Of a DNA stretch of 11,480 bases, positions 1 to 7,422 are shown piece by piece. The translations under genes and the position numbers were made by a program. The DNA is taken from the NCBI GenBank assembly GCA_025350885.1, contig JANXXA010000461.1, positions 1-11,480 of the forward strand, read 5' to 3'. Below the pieces are notes generated by a model, which was not told where the DNA came from, searched no databases, and saw only the letters and a list, made by a program, of their open reading frames with translations. Source of the stretch: Phenylobacterium sp. (GTDB taxonomy: Bacteria; Pseudomonadota; Alphaproteobacteria; Caulobacterales; Caulobacteraceae). Every line of letters begins with the position of its first letter. Within the stretch, counting starts at the first letter, position 1.

Positions 1-428
1 CGGTTGAGCACGAAGGCCGCCTGCGCGGTGGCGATCAGGTCGGCCTTGTCGACATCCCAGGCCTCGGCGCGGACGAAGCCGATGGTGCGGGTCAGCCTAT
101 AGCAGTGGGCCTCGGCGGTGACGCCGAGCCTGGGCGCCGCCGGACGCATGTAGTCGATCCGCAGATCCAGGGTGGCGGTGGAGAAGGGGTGGTCGGCGGC
201 CGCGGCGGCCATGGCCAGGCCGCAGGTGTGGTCCAGCAGGCTGGTGACCACGCCGCCGGCGATCACCTGGGTATCGGGGTCGCCCACCAGGTCTTCGCGC
301 CAGTCCACGGCAATGGAGCCCCGACCGGGCGAGACCGAGACGAACCGGAACCCCAGCGCTTCGGAGTGTGGCGTGCCGTTGGCCATACGCTCGGCCAGTT
401 CGTTGAGAATGTGCGATCCGCCGCTCAT
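1..428 (-). CDS. PaaI-family hotdog thioesterase, 3' end cut by window edge
   Basis: Reading the minus strand from the ATG at 428 gives 142 residues with no stop before the window edge. The family hydrolyses acyl- or aryl-CoA thioesters in the cytoplasm. The hotdog signature GGVVTSLLDHTCG is at residues 58-70, with the usual catalytic acidic residue as Asp66. It is followed by the strand that starts TLDLRIDYMRP (86-96), typical of PaaI/YdiI-like enzymes. These are usually about 140-150 residues, so only a few C-terminal residues are probably missing. No Shine-Dalgarno sequence lies at normal spacing upstream; a promoter-like pair ends about 8 nt before the ATG. It diverges from the exonuclease gene across an 83-bp gap. 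The substrate cannot be inferred. The family call is secure; the physiological role is not. Confidence 0.85.
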   Translation of the reverse strand, partial: MSGGSHILNELAERMANGTPHSEALGFRFVSVSPGRGSIAVDWREDLVGDPDTQVIAGGVVTSLLDHTCGLAMAAAAADHPFSTATLDLRIDYMRPAAPRLGVTAEAHCYRLTRTIGFVRAEAWDVDKADLIATAQAAFVLN

Positions 429-435
429 CCGCCCA

Positions 436-465
436 GCGCTAGGGTGGAACCCGCCCCTCGGTCAA
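436..465 (-). promoter_or_regulatory. Putative promoter of the thioesterase gene
   Basis: On the minus strand TTGACC (465-460) and TAGCGC (441-436) are separated by 18 nt. The -35 matches TTGACA at five of six bases; the -10 match is weak. Transcription would start close to the ATG at 428, so the message may have little or no leader. This is inferred from spacing and consensus only. Confidence 0.3.
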
Positions 466-476
466 TCCGCGCAAGG

Positions 477-504
477 TTGTTTAGCCCGCCTCCCGACCTA
501 GATG
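477..504 (+). promoter_or_regulatory. Putative promoter of the exonuclease gene
   Basis: TTGTTT (477-482) and TAGATG (499-504) are separated by 16 nt. The -10-like box ends 7 nt before the ATG at 512, so the predicted transcription start falls on or next to the start codon. The AGGGG at 506-510 is only 1 nt from the ATG, too close for a normal ribosome binding site. A leaderless mRNA would fit. The consensus match is modest. Confidence 0.3.
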
Positions 505-511
505 CAGGGGC

Positions 512-1522
512 ATGATCCGACCGCAGGACCTGCTCTGCCCCAGACCCGAGGGGCTCTATTGTCCGCCCGGGGACTTCTACGTCGATCCTGTGCGACCGGT
601 GGCGCGCGCGGTGATCACCCATGGCCACGCCGACCACGCCCGCGCCGGCCACGACACCGTGCTGGCGACGGCCGAGACCCTCAAGATCATGGCCGAGCGG
701 TATGGAGCCGACTTTGCCCAGGCCCGCCAGGCCGGCGCCTATGGCGAGGCCGTGGCCCGCGACGCCGTCGAGGTGACCCTGGTTCCCGCCGGGCACGTGC
801 TGGGCTCGGCTCAGGCGGTGGTGCGCTGGAAGGGCCTGACCATGGTGGTCTCCGGGGACTACAAGCGAAGGCGAGACCCGACCTGTGCGGCCTTCGAGCC
901 CGTGCCCTGCGATGTGTTCATCACCGAAGCGACCTTCGGCCTGCCGGTGTTCCGCCACCCGGACGACGGAACGGAAATCGCCCGCCTGCTGCGCTCGGTC
1001 GCGCAGTTTCCCGAGCGCAGCCACCTGGTCGGCGCCTATGCGCTGGGCAAGGCGCAGCGGATCATCCGCCTGCTGCGCGAAGCCGGCTGGGACAGGACGA
1101 TCCATGTCCACGGCGCGCTGGAGAGGCTGAACGGGCTCTACGAGCGGCACGGCATCGATCTTGGCCCTATGGCGCCCGCCACCTCGGCGACAAAACAGGA
1201 CTTCGCTGGCGAGATCGTGATCGCCCCGCCGTCGGCCACCCAGGACCGCTGGAGCCGGCGGTTCCCCGATCCGGTAATCGCGTTTGCCTCGGGCTGGATG
1301 CAGGTCCGGGCCCGCGCCCGTCAGCGCGGTGTCGAGCTGCCGCTGGTGATCAGCGACCACGCCGACTGGGACGAACTGACCGCCACGGTGGCCGAGCTCC
1401 AGCCCGGCGAGCTGTGGATCACCCACGGTCGCGAGGAGGCGCTGGCGCGGTGGTGCGAGCTGCAGGGTGTGCCGGCCCGGGCGCTGGCCCTGGTGGGCTA
1501 TGAGGACGACGACGATGGTTGA
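512..1522 (+). CDS. Ligase-associated DNA exonuclease (MBL fold, beta-CASP)
   Basis: This 336-residue protein belongs to the metallo-beta-lactamase/beta-CASP nuclease group encoded beside a stand-alone ATP-dependent DNA ligase. It is expected to trim DNA ends before ligation. Visible metal-binding motifs: HGHADH at 37-42, AGHVLGS at 93-99, SGD at 114-116, the beta-CASP strand TEATFGLP at 138-145, SDHADW at 281-286 and the C-terminal THGRE at 304-308. The N-terminus (RPEGLYCPPGDFYVDP) fits the family, supporting the ATG at 512, though no well-spaced Shine-Dalgarno sequence is present. The family belongs to a repair cluster known from Pseudomonas putida and relatives (exonuclease, ligase, Lhr-type helicase, metallophosphoesterase). 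The ligase follows on the same strand after a 162-bp gap holding a palindromic repeat. The protein ends in an acidic tail, EDDDDG. Confidence 0.93.
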   Translation: MIRPQDLLCPRPEGLYCPPGDFYVDPVRPVARAVITHGHADHARAGHDTVLATAETLKIMAERYGADFAQARQAGAYGEAVARDAVEVTLVPAGHVLGSAQAVVRWKGLTMVVSGDYKRRRDPTCAAFEPVPCDVFITEATFGLPVFRHPDDGTEIARLLRSVAQFPERSHLVGAYALGKAQRIIRLLREAGWDRTIHVHGALERLNGLYERHGIDLGPMAPATSATKQDFAGEIVIAPPSATQDRWSRRFPDPVIAFASGWMQVRARARQRGVELPLVISDHADWDELTATVAELQPGELWITHGREEALARWCELQGVPARALALVGYEDDDDG

Positions 1523-1539
1523 GACGTCCTGCGCGCGGC

Positions 1540-1661
1540 AGCGCCCCCTCCACCACTTCGTGGTCCCCCTCCCCCGTTTCACGGGTGAGGTATTTGAGCC
1601 GACCACCCCCAAACCTCCCCCGCGAGCGGGGGAGGGGGACCCGAAGGGTGGAGGGGGCGCT
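1540..1661. repeat. Imperfect 122-bp intergenic palindrome (REP-like element)
   Basis: The outer arms agcgccccctccacc (1540-1554) and ggtggagggggcgct (1647-1661) are perfect reverse complements over 15 nt. The complementarity continues inward with a few mismatches and single-base gaps to about 1590 on the left and 1614 on the right, leaving a 23-nt centre. Each arm also holds its own hairpin: cctcccccg/cgggtgagg (1568-1590, one mismatch) and cctcccccgc/gcgggggagg (1614-1635). The element could form one long stem or a cross-like fold in DNA or RNA. From general familiarity, CCTCCCCC-rich palindromes of this style are scattered between genes in Caulobacterales and related alphaproteobacteria. 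It encodes no transposase and fills most of the exonuclease-ligase gap. Confidence 0.85.
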
Positions 1662-1684
1662 GTGGCCGCCCCGCGCGAGGGCTG

Positions 1685-3310
1685 ATGCGCGCCTTCGCCG
1701 ACCTCCTCGACCGGCTGTCGCTGACCGGGTCGCGCAACGCCAAGCTGACCCTGCTGCGGGACTATCTGCGCCAGACGCCGGACCCGGACCGGGGCTGGGC
1801 GCTGGCGGCGCTGACCGGGGACCTCAGCTTTGATGCGGCCAAGCCGGCGTTCATCCGCAAGGCGGTGGAGGCGCGGATGGACGCGCAGCTGTTCCGCTGG
1901 TCCTACGACTATGTGGGGGACCTGGCCGAGACCGTGGCCCTGGTCTGGCCAGCTCGGCCCGGCGCCAACCGCGAGCCGGAGCTCAGTGAGGTGGTCGACG
2001 CCTTGCGCGGGGCCACGCGCGCGGACGTGCAGAAGCTGATCGAAGGTTGGCTTGACGCGCTCGCGCCCACCGGCCGATGGGCGCTGCTGAAGCTCTTGAC
2101 CGGGGGGTTGCGCGTGGGTCTGTCGGCGAGGCTGGCCAAGCAGGCGGCGGCTGACGTGGGCCCCGTGCCGGTGGCTGAGGTGGAGGAACTCTGGCACGCG
2201 CTGCACGCGCCTTACGAAGACCTGTTCGCCTGGCTGGAGGGTCGCAGCGAGCGGCCGTCGGCGGACAATCCCGGGCGCTTTCGCCCCGCCATGCTGGCCC
2301 AGGCGATCGATGAGGCTGTCGACTTGGGTAAGCTCGATCCCGCCGACCATGCCGCCGAATGGAAGTGGGATGGGATCCGGGTGCAGCTGGTCAATGAGGG
2401 CGGGGTGCGCCGGCTTTATACCCGCACCGGCGACGACATTTCCCGGACATTTCCGGACGTCGTCGATGCGCTCCGCGACGAGGGCGTGATCGACGGGGAA
2501 CTGCTGGTGTTGCGCGAGGGCAAGGTGGCGAGCTTCGCCGATCTGCAGCAGCGGCTGAACCGCAAGGCGGTGGACGCCAGGCTGCTTGCCGCCTTCCCGG
2601 CCGCGGTTCGCGCCTATGACCTGCTGGCGGAAGGCGAGCAGGATACCCGGACCCTCGGGTTCGCCGAACGCCGCGCCCGGCTGGAGGCGTTCGTGGCGCG
2701 CCAGGCGAGTCCGCGCATCGACCTGTCGCCCCTGCAGCCGTTTCAGAGCTGGGCAGAGCTGGCGGCCTTGCGCGCCGATCCGCCGGCCGGCGACCCGCAG
2801 GCGGCCGAGGGCCTGATGATCAAGCGGTGGGACTCGATCTACCAGGCCGGGCGACCGAAAGGCCCGTGGTTCAAGTGGAAGCGCGACCCGATGCTGATCG
2901 ACGCGGTGCTGATGTATGCCCAGCGCGGCCACGGCAAGCGTTCCAGCTTTTATTCCGACTACACCTTCGGGGTGTGGACGCGCGATGCCGGGGGCGCCCG
3001 GATCCTGACCCCGGTCGGCAAGGCCTATTTCGGCTTCACCGACGAAGAATTGAAGGGGATCGACAAGTTCGTCCGCGACAACACCGTTGATCGCTTCGGC
3101 CCGGTCCGCTCGGTCCGCGCCGAGCCTGACGCCGGGCTGGTGTTCGAGGTGGCTTTCGAGGGCCTGCAGCGGTCCAGCCGGCACAAGTCCGGTATCGCCA
3201 TGCGCTTCCCACGCATTAGCCGAATTCGATGGGACAAACCGCCCGGCGAGGCCGACGATTTGGCGAGCCTGGAGCGGATGCTGGAGCAGCCGGGGGAGAG
3301 AGATCAGTAG
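1685..3310 (+). CDS. ATP-dependent DNA ligase of the repair-cluster (PP_1105) family
   Basis: This 541-residue enzyme seals nicks through a lysyl-AMP intermediate. All nucleotidyltransferase motifs are present in order: motif I KWDGIR at 227-232 with Lys227 as the adenylated residue, motif Ia around YTRTGDD (245-251), motif III DGELLV (270-275), motif IV EGLMIKR (375-381), motif V WFKWKR (395-400) and an OB-fold motif VI around RFPRISRIRWDK (507-518). Residues 1-200 form the helical DNA-binding domain. There is no polymerase or phosphoesterase domain, so it is not LigD. Length and layout fit the stand-alone bacterial ligase family linked to a beta-CASP exonuclease and, in annotation practice, to cisplatin damage response. 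Only a weak GAGGG (1677-1681, 3 nt from the ATG) precedes the start. Its last 7 bp overlap the convergent TonB receptor gene. The partner helicase and metallophosphoesterase do not follow. Confidence 0.95.
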   Translation: MRAFADLLDRLSLTGSRNAKLTLLRDYLRQTPDPDRGWALAALTGDLSFDAAKPAFIRKAVEARMDAQLFRWSYDYVGDLAETVALVWPARPGANREPELSEVVDALRGATRADVQKLIEGWLDALAPTGRWALLKLLTGGLRVGLSARLAKQAAADVGPVPVAEVEELWHALHAPYEDLFAWLEGRSERPSADNPGRFRPAMLAQAIDEAVDLGKLDPADHAAEWKWDGIRVQLVNEGGVRRLYTRTGDDISRTFPDVVDALRDEGVIDGELLVLREGKVASFADLQQRLNRKAVDARLLAAFPAAVRAYDLLAEGEQDTRTLGFAERRARLEAFVARQASPRIDLSPLQPFQSWAELAALRADPPAGDPQAAEGLMIKRWDSIYQAGRPKGPWFKWKRDPMLIDAVLMYAQRGHGKRSSFYSDYTFGVWTRDAGGARILTPVGKAYFGFTDEELKGIDKFVRDNTVDRFGPVRSVRAEPDAGLVFEVAFEGLQRSSRHKSGIAMRFPRISRIRWDKPPGEADDLASLERMLEQPGERDQ

Positions 3311-5628
3311 GCGGCGAAAACGGTCAGGCCGAGCGTGGTCGGGCGCTGCGGCGTGATCTGCCGCGCCTGGGTCGGATTGAACTGATTGCCAAAGGCGAAG
3401 GTGTCGCTGAAGGCGTTGGTCGGGTTGGTCAGGAACGCCTGGACCCCCAGCCCCCCGCGCCGCATTTCGACCAGCAGCTTGGTGCGGACGTAGCCGCCCA
3501 TCTCCGGGAACTGGGTGTCGAAGGTGACACGCGAACGGCCGACATAGGCGGTCTCGCCCGACAGTCGCAGCCGCCAGCCGCCAGCGGTCTTGCGTTCATA
3601 GCTGACCAGAAGACCGCCGGAGAACGGCGGGGCGTTGGGCAGGCCGTTGATCAGCAGCGACAGGAAATTCGGATTGGCGTTGCGCGTCCGCGTCTGGGTG
3701 AAGCGGCCGTTGAGCTCCGCCGACAGGCCGTCGGCGGCGCGGACCGACAGCTGCGTCTCGACCCCCAGGATCGTTGCGTCACCCGCGTTGGTGGTGAAGG
3801 GGATGCCGGATGGCCGGTACTGATCGGTCTGGATATCGTTCCACTGGTCGTAGAAGACCGCCGAATCCCAGGTCAGGCGCCGGTCGCGGCTTTGCAGCTT
3901 GAGGCCCAGCTCATAGTTGCGCAGCAGGTCCGGCGAATAGGTCTCGCGCGCCGTCGACAGCGGTACGACCCCGCCGGAATTGAATCCGCCCGCCCGGTAG
4001 CCCTCCGAATAGACGGCATAAACCAGGTCGCCCGGGGCGAACTCGTGTTGCAGGGAGATCTTCGGCGAAAAGCTTTCGAAGGTTGCGCTACGGTCGATGT
4101 CGCGCGGGTCGGACTGCTCGGATTCCACATGCGAGCGAGTCCGCGTATGGATCCTGAATACGCGCCCGCCGAGCGCCAGCGTCCAGCGCGGAACAGGCGC
4201 GTAGGACACCTCGCCGTAGGCGGCGACCTCGTCGATCCCATCGGAACGCTCGTCGCTGTAGACGACAACGTCGGGGCCGGCGACGTGCTGCGCCACGAAG
4301 GCGCTGGGCGACCGCTGCGTTGTCCGCGATCCGTAGAGGCCCACGAGCCACTGCACCGGCCCCGCGCCGCGTGATGTCAGAAACAGGTCTTCCACGATCA
4401 TGGTCGTGCTCGTGCGCTCTGAATAGGCCGAGGTGTCGGCCGACGCGCTGAACAGCGCTTGCGCGGCAGTGGCGTCGTAGAGACTTCCATAGTCGTGGTG
4501 GACGAGACCGCTGGAGGAGGTCAGTTCCCCCCAACCCCAGGATCGTTTCACCTTGGCTGACCATAGCGAGATGTCGTTGGTATGTGGCTCGGCGATCCGG
4601 TTGTTGCGCTTCAGACCATTGCCGCCGGTGGTGTATTGGGTGTCGTTCGAGCGCAGGTGCTGGTCGGCGCCAGCGAGATAGACAGTCCAGTTGTCGCCGG
4701 GTTCGAAAAGCATCGACAGCCGCTCGCCGCGCCGCTCCGTGCGATTGGCGTCGCGCCAGTTCAGCCGCACGTCGTCCAGATAACCGCCGTCGATCTCGTC
4801 GTAGACAGTCAGGCGCAGGCCGATCCGGTCGCGCAATATCGGCCAGTTCACATGGGCTTCGACAGCGCCGCTGGGCGCGCCGCGGTCGGTGAGGGCGCCG
4901 GTCAGGCTGATCTGGGCCGACGCCTGGTCGAGCTCGGGCTTGCGCGAGACGATCCGGTAGATTCCGCTGACGAATCCGGCGCCGTAGAGTGCGCCCTGCG
5001 GGCCACGGACGATCTCGATCCGATCAACGTCGGCGAGCCGCAGGTCGGGATCCGGAGCGTTGTAGTTCAGCGGGATGTCGTCAAGGTAGGTGGCCACCGT
5101 TGAGCGCGCGCGGCCGGTATAGGCGCCGTCAGAAAGCCCGCGCAGCAGAAGCTTGTCCCGCGCCGGCCCGAGATTGGTGGCGAGCATGCCCAGTTGAGCC
5201 GCGCCCTCCGCCACGTCGCTGGTTCCGGTGGCGAGCAGTTCGGAGCCGCGGACCGCGGTCACCGCCACGGCCAGCTGGCGCGGATCGCGGACCCGCTTGG
5301 TGGCGGTCACCAGCACCTCGGAGACATCGACCGTGACCGGCCGGGGCGTCGCCGCACGGGCGGCGGGCGAGATCTGCACGGTTCCCGGCGCGAGCTCCTT
5401 CCAGCCGCAGGGCGCGCCGGTCAACAGCCGGTCCAGCGCCTGGGCCACCGACATCGGCCCGGCGATGTCCTCGCGGGAAAAGCCCGTGCAGGCCGCGGCT
5501 CCGACCAGGGTGATGTTGGCCTGCTGGGCGAGGTCGATCAAAGCCTCGGCATAGGGCTGAGGCGCGATATGGAAACGCACGCGCAGCGCCGCCGCCTGGG
5601 CGGAGCCGTTCCACGCGAATGCAAACAT
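3304..5628 (-). CDS. TonB-dependent outer-membrane receptor with STN signalling domain
   Basis: This is a FecA-type transducer: an outer-membrane beta-barrel that imports a ligand with TonB energy and signals through FecR to the sigma factor upstream. From the ATG at 5628 it has 774 residues. A secretin/TonB N-terminal domain spans about 15-88, a TonB-box-like segment SEVLVTAT lies at 103-110, the plug at about 111-230 contains IEIVRGPQGALYGAG, and the barrel includes VYAVYSEGYRAGGFN and ends in a terminal Tyr, as barrels commonly do. The annotated start leaves a poor signal peptide. An in-frame CTG 16 codons upstream (5676) would give WRRDH, then AAAAALVMFAFAW, then a NGSAQAAA cleavage region, and has an AAGG ribosome site, so the real protein may have 790 residues. 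It follows fecR by 68 nt (20 nt to the CTG). The ligand is unknown; iron chelates are the usual substrates. Confidence 0.93.
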   Translation of the reverse strand: MFAFAWNGSAQAAALRVRFHIAPQPYAEALIDLAQQANITLVGAAACTGFSREDIAGPMSVAQALDRLLTGAPCGWKELAPGTVQISPAARAATPRPVTVDVSEVLVTATKRVRDPRQLAVAVTAVRGSELLATGTSDVAEGAAQLGMLATNLGPARDKLLLRGLSDGAYTGRARSTVATYLDDIPLNYNAPDPDLRLADVDRIEIVRGPQGALYGAGFVSGIYRIVSRKPELDQASAQISLTGALTDRGAPSGAVEAHVNWPILRDRIGLRLTVYDEIDGGYLDDVRLNWRDANRTERRGERLSMLFEPGDNWTVYLAGADQHLRSNDTQYTTGGNGLKRNNRIAEPHTNDISLWSAKVKRSWGWGELTSSSGLVHHDYGSLYDATAAQALFSASADTSAYSERTSTTMIVEDLFLTSRGAGPVQWLVGLYGSRTTQRSPSAFVAQHVAGPDVVVYSDERSDGIDEVAAYGEVSYAPVPRWTLALGGRVFRIHTRTRSHVESEQSDPRDIDRSATFESFSPKISLQHEFAPGDLVYAVYSEGYRAGGFNSGGVVPLSTARETYSPDLLRNYELGLKLQSRDRRLTWDSAVFYDQWNDIQTDQYRPSGIPFTTNAGDATILGVETQLSVRAADGLSAELNGRFTQTRTRNANPNFLSLLINGLPNAPPFSGGLLVSYERKTAGGWRLRLSGETAYVGRSRVTFDTQFPEMGGYVRTKLLVEMRRGGLGVQAFLTNPTNAFSDTFAFGNQFNPTQARQITPQRPTTLGLTVFAAY

Positions 5629-5673
5629 GACAAGCGCGGCCGCGGCCGCATGGTCCCGTCGCCAGAGGATGAT

Positions 5674-5685
5674 CAGGTCCGCCTT
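5674..5685 (-). promoter_or_regulatory. Ribosome binding site and possible CTG start of the TonB receptor
   Basis: On the minus strand AAGG (5685-5682) is followed, after a 5-nt spacer, by CTG (5676-5674), in frame with the receptor. The frame is open from there to the ATG at 5628, and the 16 added residues supply the charged and hydrophobic parts of a signal peptide. No ATG, GTG or TTG lies upstream in this frame. The ATG at 5628 has no recognisable ribosome binding site. A sequencing error in an original ATG is an alternative. Confidence 0.5.
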
Positions 5686-5696
5686 ACGATTCGGCG

Positions 5697-6686
5697 CTAC
5701 TTGCGAAGCAGCAATAGCCCCCGCTCGGACGTTACCGTTCTGACCGGCAGCATCAAGGACAGACGCGACATTACCGCCTGCGGCGTATCGAGCACGATCA
5801 CTCCGGTGATCGGAATCGCACCGAGTTCCGGGTCGCCGATGACCACCTGATCGACAAACTGCCGGTTGAGGTCGGCCACCACCCTGGCCAGCGGCTGGCC
5901 GCGATAGACCAGGCGGCCGGATCGCCAGCTGAACGCCTCTTGCGGATTGACCGCCTGCAGGGTTCCAACTCCGCCGGCGCCGATGTCCAGCCGCTGTCCG
6001 GGCGTCAGCACGAACACGCGGTCCGAGGCCGAGGAGGGGCGCACTTCAACCCGCCCGCGCGCCACCGTAACCGTCAGATCGCCATCGCGGTTGCGGACAT
6101 CGAACTGCGTGCCGACCACGCGCACCGTGTGTTCGCCCGCGGCCACCGTGAACGGACGGGCCTTGTCGGACACCACATCGAAGATCGCCTCGCCGTCCTC
6201 CAGCGAGACCCGCCGCTCGGACCGGCTGAACGACACGCTGAGGCGGCTTTCGGCGTTCAGATCGACATTGGTGCCGTCCGCCAGCTGGAACCGTCGGCGT
6301 TGGCCGCGTCCGCTGGACAGGATCTGCTCGGGGGCCTTGCGCACCATCGGCGGCAGCACCACGGCCGCCAGGCCAGCCGCAACGGCGAACCCTCCAGCCC
6401 CGACCAGCCACCGTCGCGTCGGCGCGCCCGTACCCCCATTCGCGACCCGGCGACCTGGCGTCCGCGCCGGGGTCTCCATCTGCGCCAGCACCTCCCCGGC
6501 GCTGGCCCCGAAGGCCTGCCACAAATCCAGCGTCTGGCGATAGGCTGGCCGATTGTCGGGGAAGGCGGCGAGCCAGGCGTCGAACTCCAGGCCGTCGGTT
6601 TCGTTCAGGTCGTCACGTTGCAGGCGCGCGATCCAGCCCGCGGCTTCGACCATGGCCCGTTCGGACGGCGTTGAAAAATGAGTCAT
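5697..6686 (-). CDS. FecR-family anti-sigma regulator
   Basis: FecR proteins span the inner membrane, sense the loaded outer-membrane receptor in the periplasm and control the partner FecI sigma factor. From the ATG at 6686 the protein has 329 residues. A cytoplasmic N-terminal domain (about 10-55) carries AAGWIARLQRDD and FDAWLAAFPDNRPAY; one membrane helix follows at about 93-113 after RRW; the periplasmic FecR domain at about 124-213 includes LADGTNVDLNAESRLSV and VVGTQFDVR; and a C-terminal STN-like region (about 260-329) carries PLARVVADLNRQF. An in-frame GTG at 6725 would add 13 residues, but MTHFSTPSERA fits the family start better. Ribosome site support is weak for both. The gene lies between fecI (97-nt gap) and the receptor, the standard order. 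Confidence 0.92.
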   Translation of the reverse strand: MTHFSTPSERAMVEAAGWIARLQRDDLNETDGLEFDAWLAAFPDNRPAYRQTLDLWQAFGASAGEVLAQMETPARTPGRRVANGGTGAPTRRWLVGAGGFAVAAGLAAVVLPPMVRKAPEQILSSGRGQRRRFQLADGTNVDLNAESRLSVSFSRSERRVSLEDGEAIFDVVSDKARPFTVAAGEHTVRVVGTQFDVRNRDGDLTVTVARGRVEVRPSSASDRVFVLTPGQRLDIGAGGVGTLQAVNPQEAFSWRSGRLVYRGQPLARVVADLNRQFVDQVVIGDPELGAIPITGVIVLDTPQAVMSRLSLMLPVRTVTSERGLLLLRK

Positions 6687-6783
6687 AGGCTCAAGCGCCC
6701 AATCTGCGCCGGACGCGCTGGACACCGGTGGAGACGGCGCCGCCGCGCCGCTTCCCTAGGTAAACGGCGAAATTCAGCGGTCC

Positions 6784-7362
6784 TCATGACCGCAGGCTCT
6801 GCGTCAGACGCCGGACCGCAGCCTGGATATGCTGTTCGATCATCTTGCGCGACACCCCCATGGCCTGTGCGGTCTGAGCCTGGGACAGTCCCTCAAGCTT
6901 GTGCAGCCGGAACGCGCGGCCCATCTGCGGCGGCAGGCCAGCGACAGCCTCGGCCAACTGGCGCACGCGCTCGCGGCCGATGATCGCCTCGTCGGCGCCG
7001 GGCCCTTCGACAATATCCTCGCCGCCCAGCGTCGGGCGGGTGTCGCGCCGCCACTGGTCGTCCCGACGCTCGGTCCGCTGGGCGCTGCGCGCCTGATCGA
7101 CGAGCAGGTTCGCGGCCATCCGATAGAGCAGCGGCCCCGGCGCCCTGACCTCGGCGGCGGGGTCCATCTGGCGGATCTTGACGAACAGGTCCTGGACCAG
7201 ATCCTCGGCTCTTGCCATCGAGCGGGTGCGCGCCGCCAGGAACAGCAACAGGGTCTGGCGCTTCTCCAGGAACGCGGCGACCAGCGGGCTGTCCTGCGGG
7301 CGGGTCTCTGGCGGCTCAGACGACGTCACGTCCCGCTTCCCTGCGTTGGCGCCTGGCGACAT
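6784..7362 (-). CDS. FecI-family ECF RNA polymerase sigma factor
   Basis: This 192-residue protein directs RNA polymerase to promoters of the linked receptor system when FecR is signalled. Sigma-70 region 2 covers about 28-95, including AEDLVQDLFVKI (52-63) and LLYRMAANLLVDQARS (78-93). Region 4 covers about 137-186, with the helix-turn-helix GLSQAQTAQAMGVSRKMIEQHI at 158-179 split around GVSRKM. There is no extra domain, as expected for the FecI group. The ATG at 7362 has a partial ribosome site (AAGCGAG) close upstream. It begins 56 nt after the GmhB-like gene on the same strand, but a promoter-like sequence overlapping that gene's stop suggests its own transcription. The 97-nt gap before fecR is larger than usual; I see no clear promoter or terminator in it. 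Confidence 0.93.
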   Translation of the reverse strand: MSPGANAGKRDVTSSEPPETRPQDSPLVAAFLEKRQTLLLFLAARTRSMARAEDLVQDLFVKIRQMDPAAEVRAPGPLLYRMAANLLVDQARSAQRTERRDDQWRRDTRPTLGGEDIVEGPGADEAIIGRERVRQLAEAVAGLPPQMGRAFRLHKLEGLSQAQTAQAMGVSRKMIEQHIQAAVRRLTQSLRS

Positions 7363-7393
7363 CTCGCTTCAAACCCATGGTGGCTCAAGCGCC

Positions 7394-7422
7394 GGTCTAG
7401 GCCAAACCGGAGCCGCCGTCAC
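7394..7422 (-). promoter_or_regulatory. Putative housekeeping promoter of fecI
   Basis: On the minus strand GTGACGG (7422-7416) and CCTAGACC (7401-7394) are separated by 14 nt. This resembles the Caulobacter housekeeping promoter TTGACGS-N10-14-GCTANAWC, matching six of seven and five of the seven specified bases respectively. The -35 part overlaps the stop codon of the upstream gmhB-like gene (7421-7419). Transcription would start about 25 nt before the fecI ATG. No Fur-box-like sequence is evident. Inferred from consensus only. Confidence 0.4.

Noticed and set aside
425..3184. Very long minus-strand open frame (919 codons) opposite the exonuclease and ligase
   Set aside because: Both plus-strand genes have full catalytic motifs; the antisense frame has no recognisable domain, runs through the palindromic repeat and is rich in Arg/Gly/Pro, as expected from GC-rich antisense reading.
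5638..5651. Perfect 14-bp GC palindrome gcggccgcggccgc near the receptor start
   Set aside because: It encodes the alanine-rich hydrophobic part of the likely signal peptide; GCG/GCC alanine codons produce such palindromes by themselves.
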